A stretch of DNA of 64,000 nucleotides. It comes from Eremomyces bilateralis CBS 781.70. Taxonomy: Eukaryota; Ascomycota; Dothideomycetes; Eremomycetales; Eremomycetaceae. The stretch covers positions 682,001-746,000 of the forward strand of contig NW_022985070.1 in assembly GCF_010015585.1 (NCBI RefSeq), written 5' to 3'. Shown piece after piece: positions 46,115-57,200 of the stretch. The translations under genes and the position numbers were made by a program. Under the pieces are notes generated by a model. That model did no database searches, was not told the DNA's origin, and worked only from the letters and a program-made list of their open reading frames with translations. Within the stretch, counting starts at the first letter, position 1. Each line of letters begins with the position of its first letter.

Positions 46115-48085
46115 ATGGAACACCACGATCATCCGTTCATCGCGGCTTTGCCGCCTGAGATGGATTACATCACTTATCTGACACTCGTTGAACACAACTT
46201 GACCAAAGACAATCTCCCAATCCTTCACATAGCTCTTCAAGACTCAAAATTAACGGTTAACATTGGTTGGGATCTCGTCGCACTACTGATTCCACTTCTA
46301 CCGGAATCACGAGAATGTCTACAAGATGTTGCCCAGCTCGGGAATCCTCGAGAAGTGGTTTTGAAGGTCACCGAAGCCTTGCGTTTCCTAGACTTTGATC
46401 TTGACATTTCTGAACATGAGGATGATGATCAGCCAAATACTGGCCCATCGAGCGTCGAAGTCCCACCAAGTTCGTCGGCGACACAAGGAATCCAGGAAAC
46501 CGAATCAGAGACTTCCGTTCCACTTCCAATTCTACAGTTCGAAACTCTCTTATCCATGCTTTCTATTCTGCATCCTCGTCTCAAAACCAAGTTCCCTAGC
46601 AGGTTCCTTTCAGGGACGCTGCAAGCCATTTTGGCGGCATATTCAAAAACCACCCCCAGACTAGACGATACCACTGAATCCGTCGTGAAGTTTGTCAAGA
46701 CCTTGACTGGAACCAAAAGACCTCATCTACCCCCAAGACGAAGTACCAGTGGGCTTCTGATGGAGGTTACTGCAGCGGCTCCAGACCCCGAAGCCCAGGA
46801 GGAGTCTGTGGGAGAAAAAGAAATTCAGAACCGTTTGATTCAATCCTTCATGACCCACATCTTGGAAGAATACATGCTAGCTCTTCACTTTGGGGACGTG
46901 GCTGGGATGGCCTGGAGCAGTCGAGTACAGGAGAAACTCCTTCCGGAAACGAAAGTCAAAGGTCGGACCACCATGATCGAGCAATTTGCCACCCAAGAGA
47001 AATATAAAGAAAAGGGTGCTGTTCTCGGTCAATTGGTGGCCATCTGCCAGGATCTTGACATCGACTTACCCGAACTCTGGCGGATAGTAAATAGCACGGA
47101 TCCCGAACCAACTGGCAAACCTGAAGAAGACGATCCTCCAGAGTCGGCTGCAGACATCCCCCTTTCCAAGAACGGCGCCCTGTTCCTTCTTACGGCCAAG
47201 AAAGTGGCGGAGATTTTGTATGATATCCGGAGCCCGTCCATCCCCAAGTTTTCCATCTTCCCGGATCATGCGAAAATTTGCTCCAACTTCATCGGAGTTG
47301 CGGGCAGGAATACTGGCCTCGAGTCGGAGGCGTTGTTGGATACGATCCTCGCGCTTGCGATAATCGCCATCGGAACAGGAAACGTCGGGGAACCGACCTC
47401 GGACGACGAGTTTTTGAACTATCTCCAAGCCACGTCGTTGATATCGGCCAATTCACCAATTCCCCAACTCCGAGGCGTCGCACACTTCGTCACCTCGACG
47501 ATCCTCCGATGTCACCCGCACGATCTATTGCGGTTAACATTCATTCAAGATACCCTCCAGCATTGCCCATACGAGAATCTCAAAGAAACTGCCGTCGGTT
47601 GGCTCAAAGGCGAAACCATCGAGGCCAATCTCGGTCTCGGCATCCTAAACATCAAACCGGGGCCAACAGATACAGAGGATGATAACACCACCTCCATATT
47701 CGCGACTCCCGTCGCCCTTTCGTCAGTCGCCCCCTTCCTCTGGCCGAAAACCGATCCCGCCGTCGACCGAACCCAACCCAAGGAAGCGTGGCTCCGTTTC
47801 CGCATCAACCTGGGCTTCTACCTCGCCGCCCTCAACTTCTGGTACCTTATCGTCACCGCACAACCCTTGCACGAGCCTCTCGGCATCCGTGGACTCCATG
47901 CCACCGTCCAAAACGGCTACCTCGAGCCGTTGGCCGCATTGGTGGCATCGTTCAAGAAAGGATTGGACACCGGTGAATTGTTGGAGATGGATGCCGAGCA
48001 GGCAAAGGCGGAGATCTGTGACTTGTTGATCGTGGAGGATGCGCTTGAGAGGATCAGGACGTCGACTAAGAAAGCTGGATTCTAA
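46115..48085 (+). CDS. YAP-binding/ALF4/Glomulin-family protein (Ybp1/Ybp2-like)
   Basis: Single coding exon, 656 aa. It is all-helical in appearance, without catalytic motifs. Recognisable parts are the N-terminal helical repeats (IGWDLVALLIPLLP; NPREVVLKVTEAL), the segment with LSMLSILHPRLKTKFPSRFL, and a C-terminal conserved block with LRGVAHFVTSTILRCHP and FIQDTLQHCPYENLKETAVGWLK. Yeast Ybp1 helps Hsp/Gpx3 oxidise Yap1 during peroxide stress, and Ybp2 acts at kinetochores; plant and animal relatives bind cullins. Which role applies here cannot be told from sequence. Confidence 0.82.
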   Translation: MEHHDHPFIAALPPEMDYITYLTLVEHNLTKDNLPILHIALQDSKLTVNIGWDLVALLIPLLPESRECLQDVAQLGNPREVVLKVTEALRFLDFDLDISEHEDDDQPNTGPSSVEVPPSSSATQGIQETESETSVPLPILQFETLLSMLSILHPRLKTKFPSRFLSGTLQAILAAYSKTTPRLDDTTESVVKFVKTLTGTKRPHLPPRRSTSGLLMEVTAAAPDPEAQEESVGEKEIQNRLIQSFMTHILEEYMLALHFGDVAGMAWSSRVQEKLLPETKVKGRTTMIEQFATQEKYKEKGAVLGQLVAICQDLDIDLPELWRIVNSTDPEPTGKPEEDDPPESAADIPLSKNGALFLLTAKKVAEILYDIRSPSIPKFSIFPDHAKICSNFIGVAGRNTGLESEALLDTILALAIIAIGTGNVGEPTSDDEFLNYLQATSLISANSPIPQLRGVAHFVTSTILRCHPHDLLRLTFIQDTLQHCPYENLKETAVGWLKGETIEANLGLGILNIKPGPTDTEDDNTTSIFATPVALSSVAPFLWPKTDPAVDRTQPKEAWLRFRINLGFYLAALNFWYLIVTAQPLHEPLGIRGLHATVQNGYLEPLAALVASFKKGLDTGELLEMDAEQAKAEICDLLIVEDALERIRTSTKKAGF

Positions 48086-48592
48086 GACGGGTCGTTCGGC
48101 CTATTGATGGCGCCTCTGCTAAGGCTGATGTGTGGGTCGTTCGTATCGGCAAAATTGCTCGTAGCAGGTGGACAATCGGTTGCCACTTATGAGACATGAA
48201 GGCGAATGCTTCAATCATGACGTAGAGGTCATCAAAATACAAATCCATCTGTTTCCTAGCAGTACGGCGCAAAATTTCTGGGACCCTGATTCCAATCACC
48301 GGGGTGTCCAGGATTGAACCAATCGTTGTTGATAACAATAGAGATATGATGTCTCAAAGGATCTCAGAATAGTAGCCGATGAGAGTCAGCGAGTGATTCT
48401 ACCTATCGTCATAACCTTGACGACATACGGGGTCGCCGCTCATAACCATTGTCATCCCACCAACCCTCACTGGACATCGAAGTGCCTGTGGTTGTAAGGA
48501 GCTCATGCACAAAGTCTTCAGGCAAGAGCTGATGATGTTTTGCTTAAGCGGACTTGGTTCTTCATGGTGTCGGCTGGGGAGAATAGGCAGAG
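48086..48592. other. Intergenic, 3' region of the orphan gene
   Basis: The reading frame 48399-48674 (minus) continues the orphan protein sequence in a shifted frame, as described under the 71-bp duplication. No separate gene seen. Confidence 0.45.
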
Positions 48593-48682
48593 TCATTTCC
48601 CATTGTTGAGGAGCAGCGGGAGGTGGAGGTTGTTCATGCGCCGACTGGGGAGAATAGGCAGAGTCCTTTCCCATTGCTGAGG
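48571..48682. repeat. Partial tandem duplication, 41-bp repeat with a 71-bp period
   Basis: 41 bases at 48571-48611 recur at 48642-48682 with three mismatches. Read on the minus strand, both copies encode PQQWE(R/M)TLPILPSR, but because 71 is not a multiple of three they lie in different frames. Confidence 0.85.
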
Positions 48683-49135
48683 TACGGGAGGGGTAAGCTC
48701 AGCACCATAAGTCCAGGTATCCGTATCTGGCAGGCTATCCTCCAAAGCTCCAAGATTGAAGGTTTTTCGAGCCTCTTTATGGGTCTTCTTCGCCTTGATG
48801 CAACTGGTGACCCCCATCTTCACCAGTTCTTGGAAGACTCGCTCGAACACCTTGCGGCGCCACGCGGGTTCGATAGGCCGCTGTTTGCCATCAGGTGTAT
48901 CGTAGTGGATACCGATGACGGGCTTCATATGGGTGGCGAAATCAACGAAGTTCACGTAAGACTCCTTCAGTCGAACGTAGCGAAGGATTCCTTTGAGGAG
49001 ATCTTCTTCGAGATGCTCGGGACTGGCACAATCCACTAGTACAGTCGTAAGTCCTGAGGTTGATATCAAGAACAGACACTTACCCCTATGCTCAGAAGCG
49101 GCTTTCTCCGGGATGAAGTAACTCTGGGCACTCAT
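48593..49135 (-). CDS. Hypothetical protein, C-terminus probably truncated by a duplication
   Basis: Exons 49135-49084 and 49035-48593 (GTAAGT donor, TACTAG acceptor, phase 1) give 164 aa. I do not recognise the family. It is soluble and basic: an acidic N-terminal part (CASPEHLEEDLLKGILRYV), then a Lys-rich helix (AWRRKVFERVFQELVK; IKAKKTHKEARKTF) around residues 85-120. The frame ends shortly after the first copy of a tandem duplication; the second copy in the next frame runs on for a further 80 codons to 48399. The pre-duplication protein may therefore have been longer. Confidence 0.55.
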   Translation of the reverse strand: MSAQSYFIPEKAASEHRGKCLFLISTSGLTTVLVDCASPEHLEEDLLKGILRYVRLKESYVNFVDFATHMKPVIGIHYDTPDGKQRPIEPAWRRKVFERVFQELVKMGVTSCIKAKKTHKEARKTFNLGALEDSLPDTDTWTYGAELTPPVPQQWERTLPILPSRRMNNLHLPLLLNNGK

Positions 49136-50379
49136 GGCTGAGAATGGAGATAGGTGCAGGAGTGCTTGAGATGATTGTTGAAGTAATTAAATGGAGATGT
49201 GCTGTCTATGGTTCAGTTGATGAGGCAAGAATAGGCTGACGATGCCGAAAAGATCTCCGTATCTTGAATCCAAAAGATCTGAAGGAAGAGCGAGGTGAAG
49301 GTAGGAAGATGTTTACATTGAAAGAAGAGAGAAGTGGTCCTCGAGTCCAATAAATAGTAGGTAACAATGCTCCACTAACACTGTTCGCTGAGGAAGGGTT
49401 GAAAAGGCGCACGTGAATGTCCGCTATTGAGGCCACTTCCAGATATAACACACAGTTTGTTGTTGGGAAGACGCGTCTGACTGGGTCTTACGCATCTTGC
49501 TGGAGTCCTACGCGTCACGTCGGGGCAGTGGACGTCTACCCATTTGCTTGCCCCGAGTAGAACAATGGTGCAGTTCGAAGGTATCGCTTCATAGATAACA
49601 TGTGGTGCCGGCATGGTTTCGCGGAAGGCATTGCTGATCAAGCGAAGCGGGATTCCAGGGGCTGATTGTGGGAAGTATGCCGTGGAAGATCATCGCTAAG
49701 GAGGTTCCTTGCCATGAATGAGATCCGAAGAGGAAGAGATTGATGCTCCAGAAGCATATCCCCAGGAGCCGAAACACCGAATCGTCATCTTCGTTTCGCC
49801 TCACATTTCCTCTTTTGTAGTATACCTTACACTCCTGTTAGTCAAGTCGATAATTATATACGACTCTCCGCTACCTGAGGTTGGAGGACATGATATGTCA
49901 GGGCCCATCAGTCTCTTCTGCCCCAGATAGACCTTGGACAGCTCTCCTTCACGGCACCTTCTTAGTTACAACTTCATCGGCATTCACCACCACGCGAGTC
50001 AGCTATCACTACCCCAGGTAATCCAAACGATACCGCCCCTTTAGGACAGAAGTGAACACATTACGTCTTTCCAAGCTCTTTACGGTTCCATGTTGTGACT
50101 CGCAGGAATAGCGGCCATAAACATGTCGATATGCCAAAGGTTCCAATCCACAGGGCGGAGCGTTTGTTCTGTCGATGATACATCATGTCAGCAGGTCTCA
50201 TACTATTAACTTCTCGAGGACGGAGTGTTGATGGTTTTAATTACAGGGAATTTAACATACTACTATTTTATGACATGAAACGAGGCTTGATCAAGCTCAT
50301 CCAAGACAACCGCAGAGCGGTGCTTCTTGCAATGTCGATACTCCGAATCGAGACCAAACGAGACGGGGACCACTCACTA

Positions 50380-50552
50380 CAGTCAACCACCGCTATAACG
50401 ATTACCGCGACAGCGATATTCGCGTTATAGCGATAAGATTCCCTGCACGGATTCTCAATCAATGCTGCCAAGAAAATTCGTTTTAGCGATATCCGTGTTA
50501 TAACGATTGGATTCGCCTGTACGGATTCAATCGTTATAGCGAAGGTTGACTG
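50380..50552. mobile_element. 173-bp TA-flanked MITE, Tc1/mariner-pogo-like ends
   Basis: Both ends read CAGTCAACC(A/T)(C/T)CGCTATAACG inward, about 24 bases with two mismatches, and both abut TA (50378-50379, 50553-50554). CAGT-starting ends with CTATAACG are typical of fungal pogo/Fot-type mariner elements. Internal copies of a GTTATA(A/G)CGAT word repeat the subterminal motif. There is no ORF, so it is non-autonomous. Confidence 0.82.
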
Positions 50553-50838
50553 TACATCAATTCATGCGTACGGCACGCTAATTGTGTATGGGATGTCATC
50601 TACGGGCGGAGCCTCGTGAATATACTACCTAGAATCTCCGAGCATCTATACATTCGAGACTCCGTCCGTTGTCATTTCTAACCTCAGGTCGATCGTAATT
50701 TATGCTTACCTTCGTAAAGGAGGCAACCAGGCACCAAGCTTCTCCCGTTTCCCTGCACTCGTGTCACTTGGGACAGGTAGGTTGAAACTTGAAAGGCGTC
50801 CTTCTGCTCTGGAATCCTGCACTAGGATTCTAATTCAT

Positions 50839-51168
50839 CTAACGACCTTTCATATTGGCAGGCAATTCAATGATTTGTTGATACGGAGTCTCATGCGGCT
50901 GAGAATGGACTGGACCGTTGGGTTGTAAGTCAATATACCGAGCGTTTGCCTGGTTTTGGTCAACATCCCATCCTGGGCCATCGACGGTTTGTGTTTTCGG
51001 GATACGGACAGCATAGATTTGCGATTCGTTATTTGACGTCAATGACACGGCCAAAGACACTTTACACTCATAGGACGAGTCTCCAAGGTTTGCCACAGAT
51101 ATTGAGATATGGGTATCAGTTTGTGATGAGCCGCCTACCAGCAAGAACTTGAGATTGGGCAAAATCAT
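50839..51168 (-). CDS. Marginal hypothetical ORF
   Basis: 109 codons from an internal ATG; the open frame extends about 30 codons upstream without an ATG, so an upstream exon is possible. The product starts MILPNLKFLLVGGSSQTDTH and ends in a Pro/Gln-rich stretch (NGPVHSQPHETPYQQ). The composition is protein-like (SVANLGDSSYECKVSLAVS would suit a beta-rich domain), but I recognise no family. It could be the last exon of a small gene or a relic. Confidence 0.25.
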   Translation of the reverse strand: MILPNLKFLLVGGSSQTDTHISISVANLGDSSYECKVSLAVSLTSNNESQIYAVRIPKTQTVDGPGWDVDQNQANARYIDLQPNGPVHSQPHETPYQQIIELPANMKGR

Positions 51169-52267
51169 AACTAGTGATGAGGAATAGATTGGCGTTTTGT
51201 ATCGAAGTTTCCTATTGAAGATTGACAATGTCCCCTTCAGTATACCAAAAGGTCACTAAATTTGGCTCGGTAAACCTTAGTAATATTCTTCGTGCTCTTC
51301 ACCGGGGAGGAATTAACCACTACTGAGAGGAAAAAATGTTAACTAGGAGAAAAATAGTAAACAATGACAAACGCATGATACGCAACATCGGACCGAAGAT
51401 ACGATACTCTAGGAAAACAAAGTCACTAGAAATTCACACCAGACTCAACAAACATCGAAAGGTAGCCTTCAGGCAGTGGAAATCGGACAGGCATGCAGTT
51501 CAATGAGAGCTCAATGCCACAACCAAGATAAGTACTAACTACCCGGAGTAGCTACATGATAGATAATACTTTCTTCTCAATCATATTTGCATCTTATGGC
51601 GAGTTTGCGACAGACCGGAGATAACTTCTTTTGAATAGCAGCACCGAGGCCAGGAAGGTATCCGAGAAGCAATTCGAAAGCTACTGGTGTGGTTGGTATA
51701 GATTGGGTTGGGGGTCGGGTGGAATGCACTGAAATTTTCAGGGGAATTACTCTGTACCGATGATGGATTCGTCACATTTTCACATGAGAGTGGACATGGT
51801 CCAATAAGAAGCATTTAATTATACACTAGTGTATGTATTAAACGTCCTCGGCCGTATTAGGGAGGGAAATGGCCAATATACATCTTGCGCCTTGCATGGC
51901 TACCCGGCTTTATTGGAGATTCGGAGCCTTATGCTTAACTGGTTAACGAGTAGGACTGAGGAGGATACGATCACACCAAGTGGAATGGTGCATAACATTG
52001 CCTCTCGGCTCTCCGGCTACAGCATTGTGATCTCATACCCTAACGCTCAATAATACATAGTAGTATGGTCATACGGAGCCTGGCATTGGTCCACTAGTGT
52101 AAAATTGGCGTCACAAGCGTCCAGGAGCCCCGGACTTCCAAAACCTCCCTGGCTGTCCAGCACGAGGCGCCCTCCACCCTGGCTAAATGGCTTTTTGGTC
52201 GTTGGTACACGAACCTCCACGATCCCTTAAACTTCCCTTGTCTTTATGCTGATGTGCCATCCATTGA

Positions 52268-53747
52268 ATGGCTCCTCCGACCATGTGGAGAGCAAAAGCT
52301 GAGCAGGCGAGCTCAATGTTGCCATCACGTCGAGGTCATTTCCCGGCTATACGAGTGTTGGGTGCTTTGGTTGCGTTTGTCTTCGTTTACACATCCCTTT
52401 CGAGGGTATTTCACGGGTCAAGATCGCGGAACGCTCCTGTCTCCTTAAGTCCGCTCAGGTTCGGGTCGAACGATACTGCCCATCGACCATGTCCCTATAT
52501 ACCTGGACTGGACGATGTCCTTGTCGTGATGAAGACCGGATCGAGCGAAGCCGACACCAAGTTGCCATGGCACTTCTCGACGACCTTCCGATGTGTCCCC
52601 CATCATTTCATCGTCTCCGACTTGGAAGAGTCCATCCAAGGGTATGATCTCCACGATGCCCTTCGCGACGTCAGCCCAGCGATCCGGAAAGACGTACCGG
52701 AGATGGAACTGTACAATAACTTGAGAGAGCATGGCCGGAAAGCATTGGACGATTACGACTTCACCAAGTACACCCAATCAAAACAGGCAAAAAAGGATGG
52801 CAGGGAGAATCCGGCACACAAGCTCGACAAGTGGAAATTCTTGCCTATGGCCCATCAGGCATACCAGCATCGGCCGGCCGCCAAATGGTACGTGTTCATG
52901 GAAGCGGACACGTACCTGTCGTGGTCGAACGTCATGAAGTGGCTCAATAATTTCGATGCCTCGAAGCCGCAGTACCTTGGCAGCCAGATGCAGATCGGAG
53001 AAACCATTTTCGCCTTTGGCGGCACCGGCTTTGCGATATCCAATCCGGCGATGAAAGAACTGGTCGACTACCGAAGCCGACACTTGGGCGACCTGGAGGA
53101 ATATACCAAGAATGGATGGGCAGGTGACGAGATCCTTGGACATGTACTTGGGGATATGGGTGTCAAATTGGTATGGGGATATCCAAACTCGCAGATGTCT
53201 CTGCCGCAGGAGCTATCATATACCGAAGCCGAGTATGACAAGCGGTTATGGTGCTACGCGCCAATCGGATGGCACCGTGTGGACTCGGAGGACATCGACG
53301 CGTTGTACTCATTCGATCTGACCTTCAACCATAATGTAAGTGATCCCAAGCAAGCTCTTCCGACCATGGCTAAGCCGACGACAGAAATCCCTCCTCCTCC
53401 ACTCCGACATGTTTAACCAGTACGTCCTCCCCCAAATCGAAGCCGCTCCTGAGAGAGACGACTGGGAAAACCTGGCGGAGGAGGTCCATGGAATCGGACC
53501 GGACAGTCCACACGTGAGGACCGCGGCGGCCTGCCGGTCGCTGTGCATGAAGGATAAGAATTGCAAGCAGTATACGTATGGACACGGCATCTGTCGAACC
53601 TCCTCCTCCGTCCGGCTCGGAGAACCGGTTGCTCGAAGCAGTCCGCAATTGTGGTTACCCACGCACTCTGGATGGATCGTTAACCGGGTGAGAGCGTTTT
53701 CCAAGAAGATGCCTGCATGCCGGGAGGGGCCGTGGGTTCTATCGTGA
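52268..53747 (+). CDS. Golgi glycosyltransferase, GT31-type, with C-terminal PAN-like cysteines
   Basis: Exons 52268-53335 and 53385-53747 (GTAAGT donor, GACAG acceptor, phase 0) give 476 aa. A type II membrane anchor lies at about residues 27-43 (AIRVLGALVAFVFVYTSL), after a basic cytosolic tail. The luminal catalytic part has DDVLVVMKTGSSE, then WYVFMEADTYLSW, which supplies an acidic D/E-x-D metal-binding motif, then GGTGFAISNPAM and WAGDEILGHVLGD, the last carrying the likely catalytic acidic pair of fringe-like GT31 enzymes. The C-terminal segment has CRSLCMKDKNCKQYTYGHGIC, a PAN/apple-like cysteine pattern. Fungal relatives of this kind are annotated as GT31; donor and acceptor sugars are unknown. 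Confidence 0.82.
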
Positions 53748-55613
53748 GAAATCCGCGGTCATGTTGCCCTTCCACACGGATAGCCTTCTCGGCCTGTCAA
53801 TTCGTCTTGGATGGCATATGGAATCGTGGCCGTACGTCACTGGCTACGAGGGTTTGAACATATTATGGAAGGAAACGTGCTTACGAAGACTGCGATGCCG
53901 CGTCAACTTGGATCTCCCACTGCTCGCAGTATCCCCACGGACTCTTAAGATCTAGTTGACCGTCAGGCGAAGTGTTCAAATGGCACCGGATATGGAGGAC
54001 ATACAGGCAATTCACTTTCGGAAGAAGTGCAAGGCGTTCGGATATTGGGTTGCTTCTGCCTTTGGGAAGGCATTCATGTACTGTACAGTGTCCTCGGTAT
54101 CCAGCTTGTCATTTCCGGGGGCTTATGACACTGGAAGGGGTTAAGCGATAAAGCGGAAGGTACATACCTGTAATGATCAATAGACCGCAATATAGCTGCA
54201 CAGTATTTGAAGGGATCGTCATTCCAAACCATAATGGCATAGTCCAACCCATCAATAGTAGATCATACATGTAGCGGTGCAATAGACCAGATGGAGCGGG
54301 TCTGATATGGCAACGATATCACCACCTTCTGATTTTGTCGGCTGTTCAATAATTCCGTACTAAATCTGAAAAAAACAACTCTCAGAGCCTTCCACTTCAC
54401 CCAGCGGGTTAAACGAAATGGGATCATGATTCACACTTTCAAATCAATGTTGAACTAGCGGCCCTCAAACCTCCCAAGTCCCAGCCGAGGAGCAGTTCGT
54501 CCATAAAATTGTGCAATTTTCATCAGATTTTATGACCGATACGCGAAATGCTCCAATCATGGATGGACATGAAGATGTTCAACAAATGTATGATTCTGTC
54601 TTTGGCAGTCTAACCTTATTTTCTTCATGCCCCTCTACGTTTTGCTGGGGGTAAACTTACCTCAAGCCTATCCGTCGCTATCGAGAGTATTCCGTCTGTA
54701 TTCGAGGTCTATCCGCGCCACGTTTTGTGCTCGACGGAAAACAGTCTTGTGTAATGTGTTCTATCAAAAGAATTGAACAGTTTCAACCTTTTCATTTGCT
54801 CGTCGTTTCTCCATTCCTAGTCCTTCATCCGTTTCTCGTTTTCTGGTGGTTTGGTTTTCCCCACAGGATCAATAAGATTGACGCCTCGTGCTGTTTTGAA
54901 ACACGCCCCAGCGCCGAGCCTGGGAAAGTGGTGCACGACTCAACGGTTTACGGTTTGATCGAACGCCATTGTTGTCCAAGCGCATTTCATTGATGGGATT
55001 GTGTTTGGCTACTTGCCTTCAGACCGGCGTGTCGCTACTTGCGATGATACGGAGATTGGAAAATCTAGGAGATGGTGAAGGAGTATCTGAAGTTTCCGAT
55101 CCCTCAGCTTCCTTGCTGGCGGTCTTGCCTGCAGGTACTACCACAGAGCCCTGCAGCATCCTGAACGAAATTGGGTGCAACTCTTCAACATGATGATTGA
55201 TGTCTTTTGGATTGACGCCAGACACCAGGTTAGCCCAAGCCACGATAGAAAAGTGTTTCTTCATGGTGGGGATCTAAGGACCTGTCATCTGGGGTCGTTG
55301 TAGCATGGTCCTCGAACGAGGTACTTATTTCTGAAGTCTTTCCTCTCATGCTGTCTCATCGCTCTCTCGCTCTCTTCATCCGTCTCAAAAGTCATCCACA
55401 TTCGTTTCTTTCCTTCAGGGCCAGAGGCTCACTTCCATTGCGGTCTGAGATCGCGTCGTTCATTTGCTCGAGTATCACCAAGTCACTCATTTGATTGTCT
55501 TTCTCTTCGTCAGTCAGTCAGTTATACACTGCTGGTCTCTGCCTTCACAAGTCAACAAGGGCTTCCATTGTTCAATTCACAGCTTCAAAGCAAGGAACTC
55601 GACACCGACCAAT
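53748..55613. other. Gene-poor stretch
   Basis: 1.9 kb with no supportable gene. An 81-codon ATG-started minus-strand ORF at 55019-55264 (MKKHFSIVAWANLVSGVNP at its start) is the best of several weak candidates and matches nothing I know. The last 250 bases are the pyrimidine-rich leader of the WSC gene. Confidence 0.45.
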
Positions 55614-57200
55614 ATGCGAGTCTTTTCCAATCTCGCAACCATGGCGGGTCTTGCCACCCTGGCCCATGCATACATACGCTTCGATTGTCGTGGTGTGCTC
55701 GTCGAAGAACGGGCCGATCCGATTGTGAATCCAGGTCAAATCGCTGGCCACGTTCATAAGATTGTAGGGGGAGATGGCTTCGACTTGACCATGGACTACG
55801 ATAAAGCCGTTGCTTCGAGTTGTTCAACTTGTCAAATTAAACAGGACAAGAGCAACTACTGGACTCCAAAGCTTTACTATCAAGCGCAGAACGGAAGTTT
55901 CATTAACGTTCCTGGACCCGGTGACCCAGAGGATAAGAATAGCGGCATGATTGTCTACTATCAACAGCGCGGACCCAACCCCAAAGCTCTCAAGGCCTTC
56001 CCCAAAGGCTTCCGGATGCTGGCTGGTAACCCCTCGAAACGATCCTTCGGCGGTGACTTTGCTTCCGATGCGGTTCGCTTCGCCTGCCTTGACGCTGGCA
56101 AGCCAGAAACAAATGATATGCCGAATTACAATTGCCCCAACGGCCTTCGTCTCCAGATCTACTTCCCGTCATGCTGGGATGGGGAGAATCTCGATTCTCC
56201 TGACCATCGCTCCCATATGGCGTATCCGAAATCCGGCAACTTCGACAACGGCCCATGCCCCGACTCTCACCCCGTCCAACTCGTCTCCCTCTTCTTTGAG
56301 GTCCTCTACGACACCAACCGCTTTAAGGACATGTGGTACGGTGACAAGCACCCCTTTGTTCTATCCAACGGCGACACGACCGGCTACTCCTTCCACGGCG
56401 ACTTCGTCAACGGCTGGGACGTCGACGTGCTCCAGAACATCGTCGATAACTGCAAGGATGACTCCAAATTCGGTTCGATCAATAAGGATGCCTGCCCCAT
56501 TATCGAGCAGTATAGCTTCGAAGAGATGCAAGCCTGCAAGGTCCCTACAAAGTTCAATGAGCTGGTCAAGGGCGCATTAGACCAGCTTCCAGGCTGCAAC
56601 CCGGTTACATCCGGCCCGGACGCCGTCACACCTGGTTCGGGTGCAGACTGTGGCGCCCCTGCAGAAGGTGGTGGCTCCTTGCCCGTCCCTACGGCATCCT
56701 CATCTGCTCCAGTCCCTTCCTCAAGCTCGTCTGTCCCGTCCGTCCCATCTGTCCCAACCTCCGGCCCTTCTCCCCCTGCCGATGATGGCCCAACCGTGCA
56801 AGGATACGAGTACATCGGCTGCGCCAACGATTCCCACGACCGAACACTCAAGGGAGCAACTACGATCTACACCGCCGAAGCCGGGCCGCTGATGAGCCTC
56901 GAGTACTGCGCCGACTTTTGCCAGGGCACTACCTACTTCGGCGTGCAGTACGGCCAGGAATGCTTCTGTGGAGAGTCGATCTCGGCGGGCCGCGAACCTT
57001 CGGTTGACAACGGTGCGAAATGCATAATGAAATGCAAGGCGAATGGAAGCCAGACGTGTGGAGGCGACTGGTCGATCAGCTTGTACAAGCTTGCCGGAAA
57101 TCTCGCCGTGAGCAAGCGACACTTGGCGGTCGAGAAGGGCATGGAAGCGAAGGCGAGGCATTTGCATCGCAGGAGTAAACATGGGAATATGTTTTCCTAG
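55614..57200 (+). CDS. Secreted DUF1996 protein with C-terminal WSC domain
   Basis: Single exon, 528 aa, starting at the ATG at 55614, which begins a clear signal peptide (MRVFSNLATMAGLATLAHA). An in-frame extension to 55464 would bury it and was not used. DUF1996 covers residues 20-330, with the RADPIVNPGQIAGHVHKIVGG start, CSTCQIKQDKSNYWTPKLY and HRSHMAYPKSGNFDNGPCP. A Ser/Pro/Val-rich linker (about 360-420) leads to a WSC domain at about 425-510 with the usual eight-cysteine pattern (GCANDSHDR, CADFC, ECFCGESI, CIMKC, TCGGDW). WSC binds glycans. The protein is probably extracellular or wall-attached; the role of DUF1996 is not established. Confidence 0.92.
   Translation: MRVFSNLATMAGLATLAHAYIRFDCRGVLVEERADPIVNPGQIAGHVHKIVGGDGFDLTMDYDKAVASSCSTCQIKQDKSNYWTPKLYYQAQNGSFINVPGPGDPEDKNSGMIVYYQQRGPNPKALKAFPKGFRMLAGNPSKRSFGGDFASDAVRFACLDAGKPETNDMPNYNCPNGLRLQIYFPSCWDGENLDSPDHRSHMAYPKSGNFDNGPCPDSHPVQLVSLFFEVLYDTNRFKDMWYGDKHPFVLSNGDTTGYSFHGDFVNGWDVDVLQNIVDNCKDDSKFGSINKDACPIIEQYSFEEMQACKVPTKFNELVKGALDQLPGCNPVTSGPDAVTPGSGADCGAPAEGGGSLPVPTASSSAPVPSSSSSVPSVPSVPTSGPSPPADDGPTVQGYEYIGCANDSHDRTLKGATTIYTAEAGPLMSLEYCADFCQGTTYFGVQYGQECFCGESISAGREPSVDNGAKCIMKCKANGSQTCGGDWSISLYKLAGNLAVSKRHLAVEKGMEAKARHLHRRSKHGNMFS

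Larger units (their letters stand above)
49136..52267. other. Gene-poor, AT-rich stretch with a MITE
   Basis: 3.1 kb with little coding potential. It holds the 173-bp MITE at 50380-50552 and one marginal minus-strand ORF at 50839-51168, both listed separately. The last 200 bases are the promoter of the glycosyltransferase. Confidence 0.5.
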
